A stretch of DNA of 64,000 nucleotides from Mesotoga infera (GCF_900157305.1 NZ_LS974202.1:372001-436000); one strand, 5' to 3'; counted from the first letter of the stretch, positions 16,434-26,083 are shown. Program-made: numbers and translations. The notes: generated from the letters alone by a model not told the origin.

Positions 16434-19130
16434 TCACTTCAGAAGTATTTCGTCGGGTTCCAGCGCTTTGAGACGCGCCCTCTGGATAAGGCGAGTCTTT
16501 CCTTTCACCTTGATGGTCACGCTTTCCCTGGGCGACGCATCTTCTATGAAGTCTCTATCGACACTCCCGTACACGATCCTAGAGACTTCCCTGACACTTT
16601 CCTTCCACACCGAAGGTTTGCCGTCCTTGAAAACTACGTATCCCTGAATCGGGAGCGAATCGTTAACCTCTATGAATGTTCTCCCGTCTGTTATATAACT
16701 CTTACCCATGTAGTCTACCCTTCTGAAAGTCGCAAGCCCCGTTTGCAGTCTCGCCAGGGCTGCCGTTACGCTTGTATCGGCAATCTCATCTGAAATTTCA
16801 GGCCCTTCGATGAAGGTCAAGTTGAAACTCAATGCTTCCAGCTCCATCAGCGCTCTCTCTATATCGGTATCGTACTCCTTCTTCTCCTGAACTTCTTCTT
16901 TGAAGCCGAAGACCGATCTGATAGACTTCAACTCCGGGGCCATACCAGTCAGCGCGTTGTTGATCTGCCGGAGGAGCTCTTTGCGGTTTCCGTAAAGATC
17001 GAAATACCCGCTCTTTATAAGCCGCTCGAGATCCTTGGCATGTAGCTTTCTTCTGTATGTTCTGACGAAAGAGAAGAAGCTCTCCTCTTCGGGCCTCGCC
17101 GGCAATTCGCCGTATCCAAGCAAAGATGGAATTGAAAGGAATAACTCCCCGCCTTCTTGAGTGGTCTCTGCGTTTGTAGAGATCTCTACCCCGCTATCTC
17201 GCAACTCGGCCACGAGCCTGGAAAGGTTGTGTCCGGAGACCTCTTTGATGATCTCCCCGTAGAAACGGCTGGGCCGGTTGGCCTTGAAGTAGGCCAACCA
17301 GTAAGAGATCAGGGCGTAGCAGAGACTGTGCGATTTGTTGAAGGCGTAACCAGCGAAGTTCATCAGAAAGGAATAAACACTTCTCCGCTTCTCGTCAGGG
17401 AGGCTGTTAAAACCGGCAGCACGGTTCAATATCTGATCGACTTTTTCTGCGTCCTTTTTCGAGATAGCCCTTCTCAGAAGTTCGCCATCGTCAAGGCTCA
17501 GGGCAAGCTCTTTGCCCGCTATGCTCAGCAACTGTTCCTGATAGACCAGAAAGCCGTTCGTTTCCGAGAGTATCGAGTCTCTGTTCCTCACTCTCTCAAG
17601 CTCGCCGGGAACCCTGTTCAACTTGATGTATCTATCGGCAACCCCGGATTTTATCGGACCGGGGCGGTTGAGGGCTATAGCTATTGAAACGTCGTTTATT
17701 GACGAGAGGTCTATGGATTTGACTATCTTGGTGGCGAAGGGGCTTTCCAGTTGAAAAATGCCCGTTGTGTAGCCTTTCTTCAACACCTCGTATGTCTTTC
17801 TGTTCGATGTGCCAAAATCCCAGGGTTCCTTGCCCAGCGTGAGTCTCTTCAGGAGCGTCAAGTTACGCAGCCCCAGTATATCGATCTTCTGCAATCCCAT
17901 CGCCTGAAGCGATTCCATATCCCAGAGCGAAACCTGGAACTCCCCCTCCCTCTCCAGGGGGACCATCGTATTCAATGGAACATCGCTCAGGAGCACACCG
18001 GCGGCATGGATCGAAAAACCTGAATAAAAGCCCACCAACTCGCACGACAAATCGAAGAGTTTCCTCATCTCCTCGTCTCTCTCGAAAGAGCGGGGAAACC
18101 TCTTTCCGTCGTTGCTCCAGTCTATGAGGTGCGAGATCCTGGCTTCATCTATTCCCAACCGTCTCCCGATTTCTCGGGCCGCCCCTTTGAAGCCGAAAGT
18201 CGAGGCGGTCCTTATCAAACAAAAGCGATCGTCGCCGAAGAAGTCCCTCAGTTTCCGAAGAAGCTCCTGTCTCATGCGGTCTTCGACGTCTATGTCTATG
18301 TCGGGAGGATCGTCTCTTTTTACGCTTAAAAACCTTTCGAAATAGAGTCCTTCCTTCACGGGATCAACTCTAGTTATACCCAAAAGATAACTCACCAGGG
18401 AACCAGCCGCCGAGCCTCTCCCAGGGCCTATCCAGCAACCAATCTCCCGTGCCAGCGATACTATTCTTGACACTGTCATGAAGTAATCCTGGATGCTCTT
18501 TAGACAAATGACCGATACTTCTCTATCAAGTCGAGATAGATACTTCTCCTCGGCGGTTCTGTCGGAAAGCCTTCCCGAGAGAAGCGCTCTGAAGTTCTCC
18601 GGAGAAATCTTCTCGGGGAAAGTCTGCGTGTAGGGCTTGAGCGAAAAGCTTTCGGGAAGGTTCGACTCTCTTTCGATTCCGTTCCGGAGGGTCTCATATC
18701 TCTCTTTGTCCGGCAGCGAGTAGTCTCCGTCAAGATCGATTCCCCTAAGAGACGAGTAGATCTCGAACTTCTTTCTGTCCCGGCTCAGATAGCGCGTCTC
18801 CCAGATCGGATTGGGCGAGGCGGGATCGAGATTTTTCGGCCGCCCTTCGAACCTTATAATGTTGGGGGATTCGCTTTTAGAGGCGGCGATAAGTTCGCGA
18901 AAGCCTTCCATATTTCTGGCAATCCTGTAAGATTCGCCCTCTCTGATTCCCGGGAGTGTTGTTATCGAGTGTCGTGCCAGGACCTTCGACCACTTCACGA
19001 AAGAGGCCAATGTCCGGTCGATTATGACGCATCTTCTATAACCATGTCTCTCCAGCTCACGTGCCGTCTCCTCCGGGAGCAGTACGGACTGGTAGAGATC
19101 GTAAGAGGTAACTATGAAGGCCGTTTTCAT
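16434..19130 (-). CDS. dnaE: Short DnaE-type DNA polymerase III alpha subunit with a dead PHP domain
   Basis: C-family polymerase of 898 aa, much shorter than canonical DnaE (~1100-1160). The palm is intact: GPGRGSAAGSLVSYLLG (~236-251), PDIDIDVED (two catalytic Asp within ~277-281) and KIDILGLRNLTLL (third Asp); HAAGVLLSD and the fingers block AYAFNKSHSLCYALISYWLAYF are also present. The N-terminal PHP domain aligns with the family but lacks metal ligands: the usual HxH is TSY (8-10) and the DH motif is DR (38-39). The C-terminal OB/tau-binding region is reduced. Thermotoga maritima, from memory, also has a short DnaE beside PolC, so this is probably the second polymerase. It overlaps rluD by 4 bp. 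Confidence 0.92.
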   Translation of the reverse strand: MKTAFIVTSYDLYQSVLLPEETARELERHGYRRCVIIDRTLASFVKWSKVLARHSITTLPGIREGESYRIARNMEGFRELIAASKSESPNIIRFEGRPKNLDPASPNPIWETRYLSRDRKKFEIYSSLRGIDLDGDYSLPDKERYETLRNGIERESNLPESFSLKPYTQTFPEKISPENFRALLSGRLSDRTAEEKYLSRLDREVSVICLKSIQDYFMTVSRIVSLAREIGCWIGPGRGSAAGSLVSYLLGITRVDPVKEGLYFERFLSVKRDDPPDIDIDVEDRMRQELLRKLRDFFGDDRFCLIRTASTFGFKGAAREIGRRLGIDEARISHLIDWSNDGKRFPRSFERDEEMRKLFDLSCELVGFYSGFSIHAAGVLLSDVPLNTMVPLEREGEFQVSLWDMESLQAMGLQKIDILGLRNLTLLKRLTLGKEPWDFGTSNRKTYEVLKKGYTTGIFQLESPFATKIVKSIDLSSINDVSIAIALNRPGPIKSGVADRYIKLNRVPGELERVRNRDSILSETNGFLVYQEQLLSIAGKELALSLDDGELLRRAISKKDAEKVDQILNRAAGFNSLPDEKRRSVYSFLMNFAGYAFNKSHSLCYALISYWLAYFKANRPSRFYGEIIKEVSGHNLSRLVAELRDSGVEISTNAETTQEGGELFLSIPSLLGYGELPARPEEESFFSFVRTYRRKLHAKDLERLIKSGYFDLYGNRKELLRQINNALTGMAPELKSIRSVFGFKEEVQEKKEYDTDIERALMELEALSFNLTFIEGPEISDEIADTSVTAALARLQTGLATFRRVDYMGKSYITDGRTFIEVNDSLPIQGYVVFKDGKPSVWKESVREVSRIVYGSVDRDFIEDASPRESVTIKVKGKTRLIQRARLKALEPDEILLK

Positions 19131-20053
19131 CTCGTCATCCCAGACAGGTTCACCAGAACCTTTTTCATATCGTCGGGCAGCGGTGCTATGAAAGTCATCT
19201 TTTCCGAAGATCTGGGATGGAAGAGAGTCAACTTCGCGGCGTGAAGCATCTGACGTTCAACTCCGTATATCGTATCCTCCCTCGCCCTGCCGTACATGGC
19301 GTCACCCAAGAGAGGATGGCCTATCTCCTTCATATGCAGCCTTATCTGGTGGGTTCTGCCCGTTCTCGGGCTGGCCAAAATCAGTGAAGCCTCCCCGCCG
19401 AAGGTCGCCAGCGTTTTGTAGTAAGTCAGTGATTCCTTCCCGTCCTCGCTCACCCTCATTTTCAACCTGTTGACGGGGTGGCGTGAAATGGAAAAAGCAA
19501 CCTTACCCGTCGGCGGAGTTTTTCCTTTCACAATCGCGAGATAGTCCTTCGATGTTTCTCGGTTCTTGAACTGCGCCGAGAGAGCGATATGAGAAAGATC
19601 GTTCTTGGCGACGACTATCACACCGCTGGTATCCTTGTCGAGCCTGTGGACTATCCCCGGCCTCATTACGCCTCCGATCCCCTGAAGATCCATACAGTGA
19701 TTCAAAAGAGCGTTCACCAGCGTTCCAGATTGTCTGCTGGGGAGCGGGTGCACGATAACCCCGGGATCTTTGTTCACCACTACGATATCTCTATCTTCGT
19801 AGATTATTTTCAGCGACATCTCTTCCGGCTCTATCGACATCGCTTCGGGCCTGTCGGGAAGTTCGAAGGTTATCGATTCGCCGGATTTGACCCTGTAACC
19901 GGGTTTCTTCGAGATCTTATCGACAAAGACCTTGCAATCTCTTATTTGGCGCTGAATGGCCGTACGAGATATCCATGGAGGAGCTTTCTCAGAAACTAGT
20001 TTATCGAGGCGCCAACCGTTCTCCCGGTTAGTCACGAGTATTTCGTGAATCAC
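19127..20053 (-). CDS. RluD-family pseudouridine synthase
   Basis: A 308-aa RluA/RluD-type enzyme with an N-terminal S4 domain (RLDKLVSEKAPPWISRTAIQRQIRDCKVFVD) and catalytic motif GIVHRLDKDTSGVIVVAKN, Asp being the nucleophile. The C-terminal block PRTGRTHQIRLHMKEIGHPLLGD is also intact. It probably targets 23S rRNA (helix 69 if a true RluD), but RluA/C/D cannot be separated by eye. It overlaps lspA by 26 bp, a common lspA-rluD pairing. Confidence 0.95.
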   Translation of the reverse strand: MIHEILVTNRENGWRLDKLVSEKAPPWISRTAIQRQIRDCKVFVDKISKKPGYRVKSGESITFELPDRPEAMSIEPEEMSLKIIYEDRDIVVVNKDPGVIVHPLPSRQSGTLVNALLNHCMDLQGIGGVMRPGIVHRLDKDTSGVIVVAKNDLSHIALSAQFKNRETSKDYLAIVKGKTPPTGKVAFSISRHPVNRLKMRVSEDGKESLTYYKTLATFGGEASLILASPRTGRTHQIRLHMKEIGHPLLGDAMYGRAREDTIYGVERQMLHAAKLTLFHPRSSEKMTFIAPLPDDMKKVLVNLSGMTR

Positions 20054-20528
20054 GTCTTTCCCTTCGATACATTGATAAGATCAGAAGGATCGCTCCAAAG
20101 ACTATACAACTATCGGCGGCATTGAAGATCGCCGGAAAGCCTCTGAATTCGAGAAAATCCACGACGTGTCCGAGTCTCAACCTGTCTATCAGGTTGTTGC
20201 CGACCGCCCCGCCAACGATCACGCCTATCAGAAAGGTCTCGAACCGGGATAGTTTCGAAGCGAAGACCATAGATAACACGACTATCGCCATGACCAGCGA
20301 GACCGCGACAGAAACTAGAACCAACGGCTCCTGGCTACTGAACAGACCGAAAGCGACTCCAGTGTTCTTGACATACCTGAGACCGAAAATATCACCGATC
20401 AGATCTATTCTCTGAAAATACGTCATATTCTTCTCTACTAAGTACTTTGTTACCTGATCGATTATCAGTGCCAGAGACATACCAAATATTGAAAGCAATA
20501 AAACCACTCCAGATAGTTCCGCCCTCAC
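20028..20528 (-). CDS. lspA: Lipoprotein signal peptidase (signal peptidase II)
   Basis: Membrane aspartyl protease that removes the signal peptide from diacylglyceryl-modified prolipoproteins. The 166-aa protein has four TM segments and both catalytic blocks: NLIDRLRLGHVVDFLEF and FNAADSCIVFGAIL, plus VKNTGVAFGLF. Its partner lgt is also in the window (24011-24898) but in another operon. Starts 15 bp after yebC. Confidence 0.96.
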   Translation of the reverse strand: MRAELSGVVLLLSIFGMSLALIIDQVTKYLVEKNMTYFQRIDLIGDIFGLRYVKNTGVAFGLFSSQEPLVLVSVAVSLVMAIVVLSMVFASKLSRFETFLIGVIVGGAVGNNLIDRLRLGHVVDFLEFRGFPAIFNAADSCIVFGAILLILSMYRRERRDSRNTRD

Positions 20529-20543
20529 CCGGGGCCATCGATC

Positions 20544-21302
20544 TTAACCAATCTCTTCTGCCAGCGCTTCCATTTCCGATTCGTCTATATCGGAGTTGTC
20601 GTAGACTTCCTGAACGTCGTCGTTATCCTCGAGAATATCCAGAAGCTTCAAAAGCCGGCCGGCCTCCGAGCCCGATACTTTGAGACTGTTGCTGGGTATA
20701 TAGCTCAGCTCGTAAGAGAGAGTGTAGCCGTTCTCTTCGAGGGCGGTCTTGACGTCCGACGCGGTATCCGGAGAGGTGACGATCTCTATGGGGTCGATAT
20801 CGTCTTTTATATCCTCGGCGCCGGCCTCTATTGCGAGAAGCTGGAACTCTTCAAGATCCGAGATCTGTTCTTTGGAAACCGAGATGACGCCTTTTCTTTC
20901 GAACATCCAGGCAACCGCACCGCTCTCGGCCATTGTGCCGCCGTATTTGGATAGCGTGTGTCTTATCTCTTGGGCCGTCCTGTTCTTGTTGTCAGTCAGA
21001 CACCTTATCAAAAGAGCCACTCCGCCGGGAGCGTAACCTTCGTATAATGCTTCCGAGAAAGACTGCCCCTCCATTTCTCCGGCGCCCTTCTTGATGGCTT
21101 TTTCCATCGTGTCTTTAGGCATATTGGCCGCTCTGGCCTTTTCAATGGCCGTTCTGAGTGACGTGTTAGTATTGGGGTCCGAGCCTCCTTCTCTGGCAGA
21201 AACCATCAATTCTCTGATTATCTTGGTGAAAATCTTGGATCTTTTGGCGTCCTGAGCACCTTTTCTGTGCTTAATGTTCGCCCATTTGTTGTGACCGGAC
21301 AT
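20544..21302 (-). CDS. yebC: YebC/PmpR family protein
   Basis: A 252-aa three-domain protein of the YebC/TACO1 family, originally called a transcriptional regulator and now linked to translation of difficult (e.g. proline-rich) sequences. Seen: [23 protein letters not shown] at the start, [22 protein letters not shown] and the C-terminal YIPSN...[20 protein letters not shown]. Length is normal. It follows the DUF2344 gene by 1 bp. Confidence 0.96.
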   Translation of the reverse strand: MSGHNKWANIKHRKGAQDAKRSKIFTKIIRELMVSAREGGSDPNTNTSLRTAIEKARAANMPKDTMEKAIKKGAGEMEGQSFSEALYEGYAPGGVALLIRCLTDNKNRTAQEIRHTLSKYGGTMAESGAVAWMFERKGVISVSKEQISDLEEFQLLAIEAGAEDIKDDIDPIEIVTSPDTASDVKTALEENGYTLSYELSYIPSNSLKVSGSEAGRLLKLLDILEDNDDVQEVYDNSDIDESEMEALAEEIG

Positions 21303-21303
21303 T

Positions 21304-21963
21304 TCAAATCCCTCCTATTTCATCCAGAATATTAGTCGTAGCTCTATTCTTGTAGTAACCTTCTTTTACATAAACAAATACCCCTTCGTTAGAAGCGGTT
21401 TCCTCTCTCGACAGGATCTTCAGCAATTCTTCCGATGGTACCGGTCTTTCCGTTGGCTGGAAATATTCTACCATATGGCAGGTTTTTAGAGTTGTTACTG
21501 TCAAGTTTTGAAAAACTTCTCCGGCCATGAAAGAACGCTGCCCGTTCTTGGTCTTTTTCACCACAATCATTTGCGGGTTGAAGCGGGATGGCTCGAAGCG
21601 TTCTGCGGGAAGACTCAGCGAAAACCTGTAGGAATCAAGAAAATCGTCGATCTTTATGTCCTTTGGTAGATACCAAGCCCCCAATGCTCTCAAGGTGAAA
21701 ACCGAATACGCTTTTAGAAGTTCCAGAACGTTATCCACCCTATTCTCGCAGTCCAGCAGCACATAATTTGCCAGACTGCCCACACCCGTTGGAACGGCCG
21801 GTGAGTAGCTGATCTTCATTCTCGGATGAAAGCCCTGGGTGAAGGAAACTGGGATCGACGATCTGCGGATCAACCTCTCGATGGCCGTCGCCATCTCCTG
21901 ATGGGACAGAAACCTCAGAAGACCGCCCGTAGAGAAACGAATCGCAAGTTTTCCAGCGCTCAA
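21304..21963 (-). CDS. DUF2344 / TIGR03936 family radical-SAM-associated protein
   Basis: A ~219-aa protein of the family found next to, or fused to, B12-binding radical SAM enzymes. Seen: [43 protein letters not shown]..., the family's N-terminal core. I start it at TTG 21963, preceded by GGAGG five bases upstream, which gives the canonical start just before the first conserved strand. The open frame continues to an ATG at 22050, but that codon lies inside the promoter at 22022-22050. The partner radical SAM gene is not in this window. First gene of operon 2. Confidence 0.85.
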   Translation of the reverse strand: MSAGKLAIRFSTGGLLRFLSHQEMATAIERLIRRSSIPVSFTQGFHPRMKISYSPAVPTGVGSLANYVLLDCENRVDNVLELLKAYSVFTLRALGAWYLPKDIKIDDFLDSYRFSLSLPAERFEPSRFNPQMIVVKKTKNGQRSFMAGEVFQNLTVTTLKTCHMVEYFQPTERPVPSEELLKILSREETASNEGVFVYVKEGYYKNRATTNILDEIGGI

Positions 21964-22021
21964 AAGACCCTCCAGGTGACTGAACAGAAACTCTTTGTTG
22001 TTCGACAGTTGTGCAGTTATA

Positions 22022-22050
22022 ATTGTATTCGATACTCCAGGACTTTGCAA
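22022..22050 (-). promoter_or_regulatory. Promoter of the yebC-lspA-rluD-dnaE operon
   Basis: On the minus strand: -35 TTGCAA (22045-22050), 17-bp spacer, -10 TACAAT (22022-22027), each one or two changes from sigma-70 consensus. The predicted start near 22015 fits a TTG start at 21963 and excludes the ATG at 22050. The opposing phosphodiesterase gene starts at 22084, so this is a compact divergent region. Confidence 0.75.
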
Positions 22051-22083
22051 TGATATATTGATCTTTTAGATAGAGGTGCGCAA

Positions 22084-22551
22084 ATGTGGATGATAATGTC
22101 CGACTCTCACGACAATGTACCGAAGGTTTCCAGAGCGATCGATCTCGCCATCGAAAGGGGAGTCTCCGTCGTTTTCCACTGCGGCGACCTGGTCTCTCCC
22201 TTCACCGCGAGGGAACTGTTGAGATACAAAGGTACGCTCTATGTCGTTTTTGGAAACAACGACGGCGAAAGGATTGGTCTGAAGAATCTTCTTGGATCTT
22301 CGATCGGAACGGGCCCCGTTTCTCTGTGGCTGGAAGGCAAGAAAGTGGTGATGATGCATGAGCCTTTCGGCCTGAACGGCACCATCATGGCCGATTACAT
22401 ATTCTACGGTCATACCCACAGAATCGATACGAGCAAGGAGGGCGACAGATTGATTTTGAATCCAGGGGAGAGCTGTGGATACCTCACGGGAAGATCTACC
22501 GTGGTCCTGCTCGACCCTGTCAATCGATCATACGAGGTGGTGGAGATTTGA
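22084..22551 (+). CDS. YfcE/MJ0936-type metallophosphodiesterase
   Basis: A 155-aa calcineurin-like phosphoesterase. Seen in order: MSDSHDN (Asp-x-His), HCGDL, FGNNDGE (GNND replaces the usual GNHD/GNCD), a central HEP and the C-terminal GHTH with NPGE(S). These small enzymes act on phosphodiesters (for example 2',3'-cNMP or artificial diesters); physiological substrate unknown. Ribosome binding site GAGGTG ends 7 bases before ATG 22084; an ATG three codons on is possible. It is transcribed away from operon 2. Confidence 0.92.
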   Translation: MWMIMSDSHDNVPKVSRAIDLAIERGVSVVFHCGDLVSPFTARELLRYKGTLYVVFGNNDGERIGLKNLLGSSIGTGPVSLWLEGKKVVMMHEPFGLNGTIMADYIFYGHTHRIDTSKEGDRLILNPGESCGYLTGRSTVVLLDPVNRSYEVVEI

Positions 22552-22599
22552 GCCGGTCAATAATAACATCAGTTTAACCGTGCCATCGGAATGGATAAG

Positions 22600-22605
22600 T
22601 ATAAT
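22600..22605 (+). promoter_or_regulatory. Putative -10 box before trigger factor
   Basis: TATAAT in the sequence AAGTATAATTGG, 39 bp before the GTG start of tig. No good -35 hexamer at the right distance; TTTAAC at 22573-22578 would need a 21-bp spacer. Reported because the 92-bp gap between the phosphodiesterase and tig suggests separate transcription. Confidence 0.4.
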
Positions 22606-22643
22606 TGGACAGCAAGTAACAATCTGAATGGAGGGAAAGATAA

Positions 22644-23930
22644 GTGGAAAAGAATTTTTTGAAGAAGGAGAAGAACATCGAGAAATTCATCTTCTACTTC
22701 ACGCCCGAGGAAGTCGAAAAGGCGGAGGGCGAAGTTGTGAAATACGTGAACCAGCACTATTCGATACCGGGATTCAGAAAGGGCAAGGTCCCTGTAAGTA
22801 TCGTGAGAAACTTCCTCGACGAGAGTTTCGATGAAATGGTTCTCGAGAACCTTTCCGATACCATAGAAAAAGAGATCAAGGAGGAGAAGCTCTATATTCC
22901 CGCGTCCATAGTCAGCCAGAAGCGAGAAGGAGATGTCGCTTCGATAGAGGTTGAACTCCACAGAGAGCCCGAATTGAAGATAAAGGATTTCGGTGAGCTC
23001 GAACTGATGATACCAAAAAGAGACGAGGTGGTCGCCAACTATGTCAGCAACAGGCTTGAAGAGTTGCGGAACGAACACGCGATCATCGAACCGAAAGACG
23101 GCCCGGTCGAAATCGGAGACATGGCAAAGATCGAGTACTCCATAATTAAAGACGGGAAGAAGATCGCCGACAAGAAGGTCCAGGAGGTTCAGATCACTGC
23201 GGAGGACGACAGGCCGATGGTGAAAAACCTGATCGGTCATTCCAGGGGTGATACTATTCAGTTCAACAGGACTTTCGAAGGATCGGACAACGAGTATTTT
23301 TACAGCATAGAGCTTAACGAAGTCTTCAAGAAGAGCCTACCTGAGATCGACGATGAATTTGCCCGAACGGTCGATCCCGATCTATCGACCCTCGATGAAC
23401 TGAAGAAGAAGATCGAGGAAGAGGGAGTGAAATCCTTCGCCGGCTGGAAAAAGGACTTCCTTCGTCAACAGGCTATGGATAAAATAGACGATCTTGTGGA
23501 AATCGAGATAGCAGAATCCACGATCGGGTTTTTCGTCCAGAGGGCGATCGAGAACTCGAAAAAGGACAAGAGCTACGACGGGTATCTTAAGCAGGCAGAA
23601 AGCCTGGAAAAACTCGTAGAAGAATTCAGGACGGGGATAATCAATGAAGTGAAGAAGAACAGATTCATCGAGGAGATGGCCAGAATAGAGGGGCTCAAAG
23701 TGGAAGAGGATGAACTTGTATCCTACTCCGAAGAGATGTCTTCTTACTGGGGAATGTCGGCCGATAGAGCCCGCGAGATGATCAAATCCAGAGAGGATAT
23801 CAGAGAGGACCTGACATCGACGATTCTTAGAAACAAAGTCCTGGATATAGTGGTTGAAAGGGCTAAAGTCGTTGAGATAGAGCCAAAGAAAGAGGCCCCG
23901 GAACAGTCCGAGCAAAAAGAAAAAGAGTAA
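22644..23930 (+). CDS. tig: Trigger factor
   Basis: Ribosome-associated folding chaperone and peptidyl-prolyl isomerase. The 428 aa fit the family. The N-terminal ribosome-binding domain carries the signature loop GFRKGKVP (residues ~47-54), then a divergent PPIase domain (~150-240, IEPKDGPVEIGDMAKIEY) and the helical C-terminal domain, ending in a charged tail (EPKKEAPEQSEQKEKE). Start is GTG 22644 with GGAGGGAAAG upstream. It is 80 bp before lgt. Confidence 0.95.
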   Translation: MEKNFLKKEKNIEKFIFYFTPEEVEKAEGEVVKYVNQHYSIPGFRKGKVPVSIVRNFLDESFDEMVLENLSDTIEKEIKEEKLYIPASIVSQKREGDVASIEVELHREPELKIKDFGELELMIPKRDEVVANYVSNRLEELRNEHAIIEPKDGPVEIGDMAKIEYSIIKDGKKIADKKVQEVQITAEDDRPMVKNLIGHSRGDTIQFNRTFEGSDNEYFYSIELNEVFKKSLPEIDDEFARTVDPDLSTLDELKKKIEEEGVKSFAGWKKDFLRQQAMDKIDDLVEIEIAESTIGFFVQRAIENSKKDKSYDGYLKQAESLEKLVEEFRTGIINEVKKNRFIEEMARIEGLKVEEDELVSYSEEMSSYWGMSADRAREMIKSREDIREDLTSTILRNKVLDIVVERAKVVEIEPKKEAPEQSEQKEKE

Positions 23931-24010
23931 AAACAAACCGATTCCGTCCGCGGGGAAGAGGTCTTCGACCCTTCCCTCCTGGATGGAAACCATCTTTTGG
24001 GGGTGGAGTT

Positions 24011-24898
24011 ATGAAAAAGAAGATCGTAATATCGTCAATTTTGATAGCGGTTGCAGTGGTCATGTTCTTTTTCCTCAAGGCCGTTTTCAGGGGCGATTTG
24101 ATACTGAACCCGATTATTGTCGAGAATCTCGGCCCATTCACGATAAGATGGTACGGGGTGTTGATAGCCGCCGCGATAATCACCGCCTATCTTCTTGCCA
24201 GGAGAAAGGCCTTTAAAGAAGGAATAAAAGAGGAACACATAATAGAAGGGATCTTTCTCGGGATAATCTTCGGAGTCATGGGAGCGCGGCTCTATTACGT
24301 GGCCTTCAATTTCGAGTTTTACAGGGGCGACTTCTGGAGTATATTCAGAACCTGGGACGGAGGCCTTGCGATACATGGAGCCTTCTTCGCCGCGTTGTTG
24401 GTAGCCTTTTTATATGTGAAGTTGAGAAAGAAGGCTCAACTCAACTTCTTTCAGGTAACGGACCTTTTTACAGCTGTCCTTCCCCTGGCCCAGGCCATCG
24501 GCAGGTGGGGTAACTTCATGAACTACGAAGCCTACGGCAGTCCGACAGATCTGCCCTGGAAGATGTTCGTGCCAGAACAGTACAGAATGCCCGGTTATTC
24601 GAAGTTCGAGTACTTCCACCCAACCTTTCTGTACGAGAGTCTGGCAAACATCGCCATTTTCGCTTTTCTTTACTGGTATCTCGAAAAGAGAAGAAATTAT
24701 GGCGAGGTAACCGCGCTGTACATGATACTTTACTCGACAATCAGGTTCTTCGTCGAGGGACTGAGGCTGGACAGCCTTTACATAGGTCAGACGGAGCTGA
24801 GAACGGCAAAAGTCGTGTCCGTGGTCCTGTTTGTCGCCGGCATCGTGCTTTTCATCCTTGCCCGTTATAAAGGCAAACCAGTGAAAAGAGTTTCTTGA
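24011..24898 (+). CDS. lgt: Prolipoprotein diacylglyceryl transferase
   Basis: Inner-membrane enzyme that attaches diacylglycerol to the lipobox Cys of prolipoproteins. The 295-aa, seven-TM protein has IRWYGVLIAAA, GGLAIHGAFFAALL, the signature QAIGRWGNFMNYEAYG and HPTFLYES. Its 3' end overlaps the convergent rdgB gene by 47 bp. Start ATG 24011 has GGGGGTGGAG just upstream. Confidence 0.96.
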   Translation: MKKKIVISSILIAVAVVMFFFLKAVFRGDLILNPIIVENLGPFTIRWYGVLIAAAIITAYLLARRKAFKEGIKEEHIIEGIFLGIIFGVMGARLYYVAFNFEFYRGDFWSIFRTWDGGLAIHGAFFAALLVAFLYVKLRKKAQLNFFQVTDLFTAVLPLAQAIGRWGNFMNYEAYGSPTDLPWKMFVPEQYRMPGYSKFEYFHPTFLYESLANIAIFAFLYWYLEKRRNYGEVTALYMILYSTIRFFVEGLRLDSLYIGQTELRTAKVVSVVLFVAGIVLFILARYKGKPVKRVS

Positions 24899-25439
24899 AA
24901 GCTATGGCCCTGTGCGAAAGTCGGTTTTTCACTTCGCATCCAAGTTCGCCGAAGGTTTTGTCGTACCCGTCGGGAATAAAAATGGGATCATAACCAAAAC
25001 CTTCCGTTCCCGAAATGCCAGGGGCTATCCTTCCCTCCACGCTGCCTTCAGCTCCCAGAAGGCTACCGCTGGAGCAATCGTAGAAGAGAGCTGCGCAGAT
25101 GAATCTCGCAGTTCTCTTTTTTTCTCCTTTCATACGGGCGAGTATCTCCTGCATTTTATCGCGGTAGGAGGCTCCTTCCATGAACCTCGCGGAATTGACG
25201 CCCGGAAAACCGCCTAAGGAGTCTATCACGAGGCCGGAATCATCTGAAAGGAGATACACACCGCTATTTCTGTACGCTTCGATCTTCTTCAGAGCATTTC
25301 CATAAAAAGTGCCGGCGTCTTCCGCAACAGACTTTCCCGGAATAATCGAAGTTATAAGATCCAGATCGAAGCCCTCCGGCAGCAGTTGCTCGATCTCCTT
25401 GAATTTATGATGATTTCCGCTCACAAGGTACAGCCTCAT
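24852..25439 (-). CDS. rdgB: dITP/XTP pyrophosphatase (RdgB/HAM1)
   Basis: House-cleaning enzyme that hydrolyses ITP, dITP and XTP. The 195-aa protein has SGNHHKFKEIEQLL near the N-terminus, the catalytic DDSGLVIDSLGGFPGVNSARF, and the C-terminal GFGYDPIFIPDGYDKTFGEL...NRLSHRAIAFKKL. It is last in a six-gene operon and overlaps rpe by 4 bp. Its last 15 codons lie opposite the end of lgt. Confidence 0.96.
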   Translation of the reverse strand: MRLYLVSGNHHKFKEIEQLLPEGFDLDLITSIIPGKSVAEDAGTFYGNALKKIEAYRNSGVYLLSDDSGLVIDSLGGFPGVNSARFMEGASYRDKMQEILARMKGEKKRTARFICAALFYDCSSGSLLGAEGSVEGRIAPGISGTEGFGYDPIFIPDGYDKTFGELGCEVKNRLSHRAIAFKKLFSLVCLYNGQG

Positions 25440-26083
25440 CTCTTCATCTCCCTGATCTTCGCGATCACCTTCGAAGGCGAAGAAGTCCTGAAGACGGCGG
25501 CTCCCATGATGAGTATGTCTGCGCCTCGTTCCACAAGTTCCCCCGCATTTGAAAGACTTACGCCACCGTCGACGGCTATTTCGTAGGAGTATCCTTGCTC
25601 ATCTCTCAAACGATGTAACCGTTCTATCTTCAACGATGCCCGGGGTATGAACTTCTGGCCGGTGAATCCTGGGTTTACGGTCATAACCAGCACCCCGTCA
25701 ACGAAGGGCAGTATCTCCTCGAGAGCCTGAACTGGTGTCGCCGGATTGATTACGACGAAGGCCGAAGCCCCCAGATCCTTTATCGAAGTTATTAGCCTAT
25801 GGAGGTGAGGGTTCCCTTCAACATGCACGTGCAGGTTTCTTGCGCCGAGTTGTACGTACTCGGCGATGAACTTTCCAGGGTCTTCGATCATAAGGTGGAC
25901 GTCCAGCGGCGGGTGGTCAATCCTGCCGAGCGCCTCCATGATCGGAGTGCCAAAGGTGATGTTCGGAACGAAGACTCCGTCCATGACGTCCACATGGAGC
26001 AGATCGGCATCGATAACCTTTTTCACTTCTCTCGAAAGGTTCGAAAGGTCCGCGGCTAGAATCGAAGGCGATATTTTGGCCAC
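25436..26083 (-). CDS. rpe: Ribulose-phosphate 3-epimerase
   Basis: Pentose-phosphate enzyme interconverting ribulose-5-P and xylulose-5-P. The 215-aa TIM barrel shows ISPSILAADLSNL, HVDVMDGVFVPNITFG (metal His/Asp), DVHLMIEDP, VMTVNPGFTGQKFI and VDGGVS. It overlaps rsgA by one base and rdgB by four, a common rsgA-rpe neighbourhood in bacteria. Confidence 0.97.
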   Translation of the reverse strand: MAKISPSILAADLSNLSREVKKVIDADLLHVDVMDGVFVPNITFGTPIMEALGRIDHPPLDVHLMIEDPGKFIAEYVQLGARNLHVHVEGNPHLHRLITSIKDLGASAFVVINPATPVQALEEILPFVDGVLVMTVNPGFTGQKFIPRASLKIERLHRLRDEQGYSYEIAVDGGVSLSNAGELVERGADILIMGAAVFRTSSPSKVIAKIREMKR

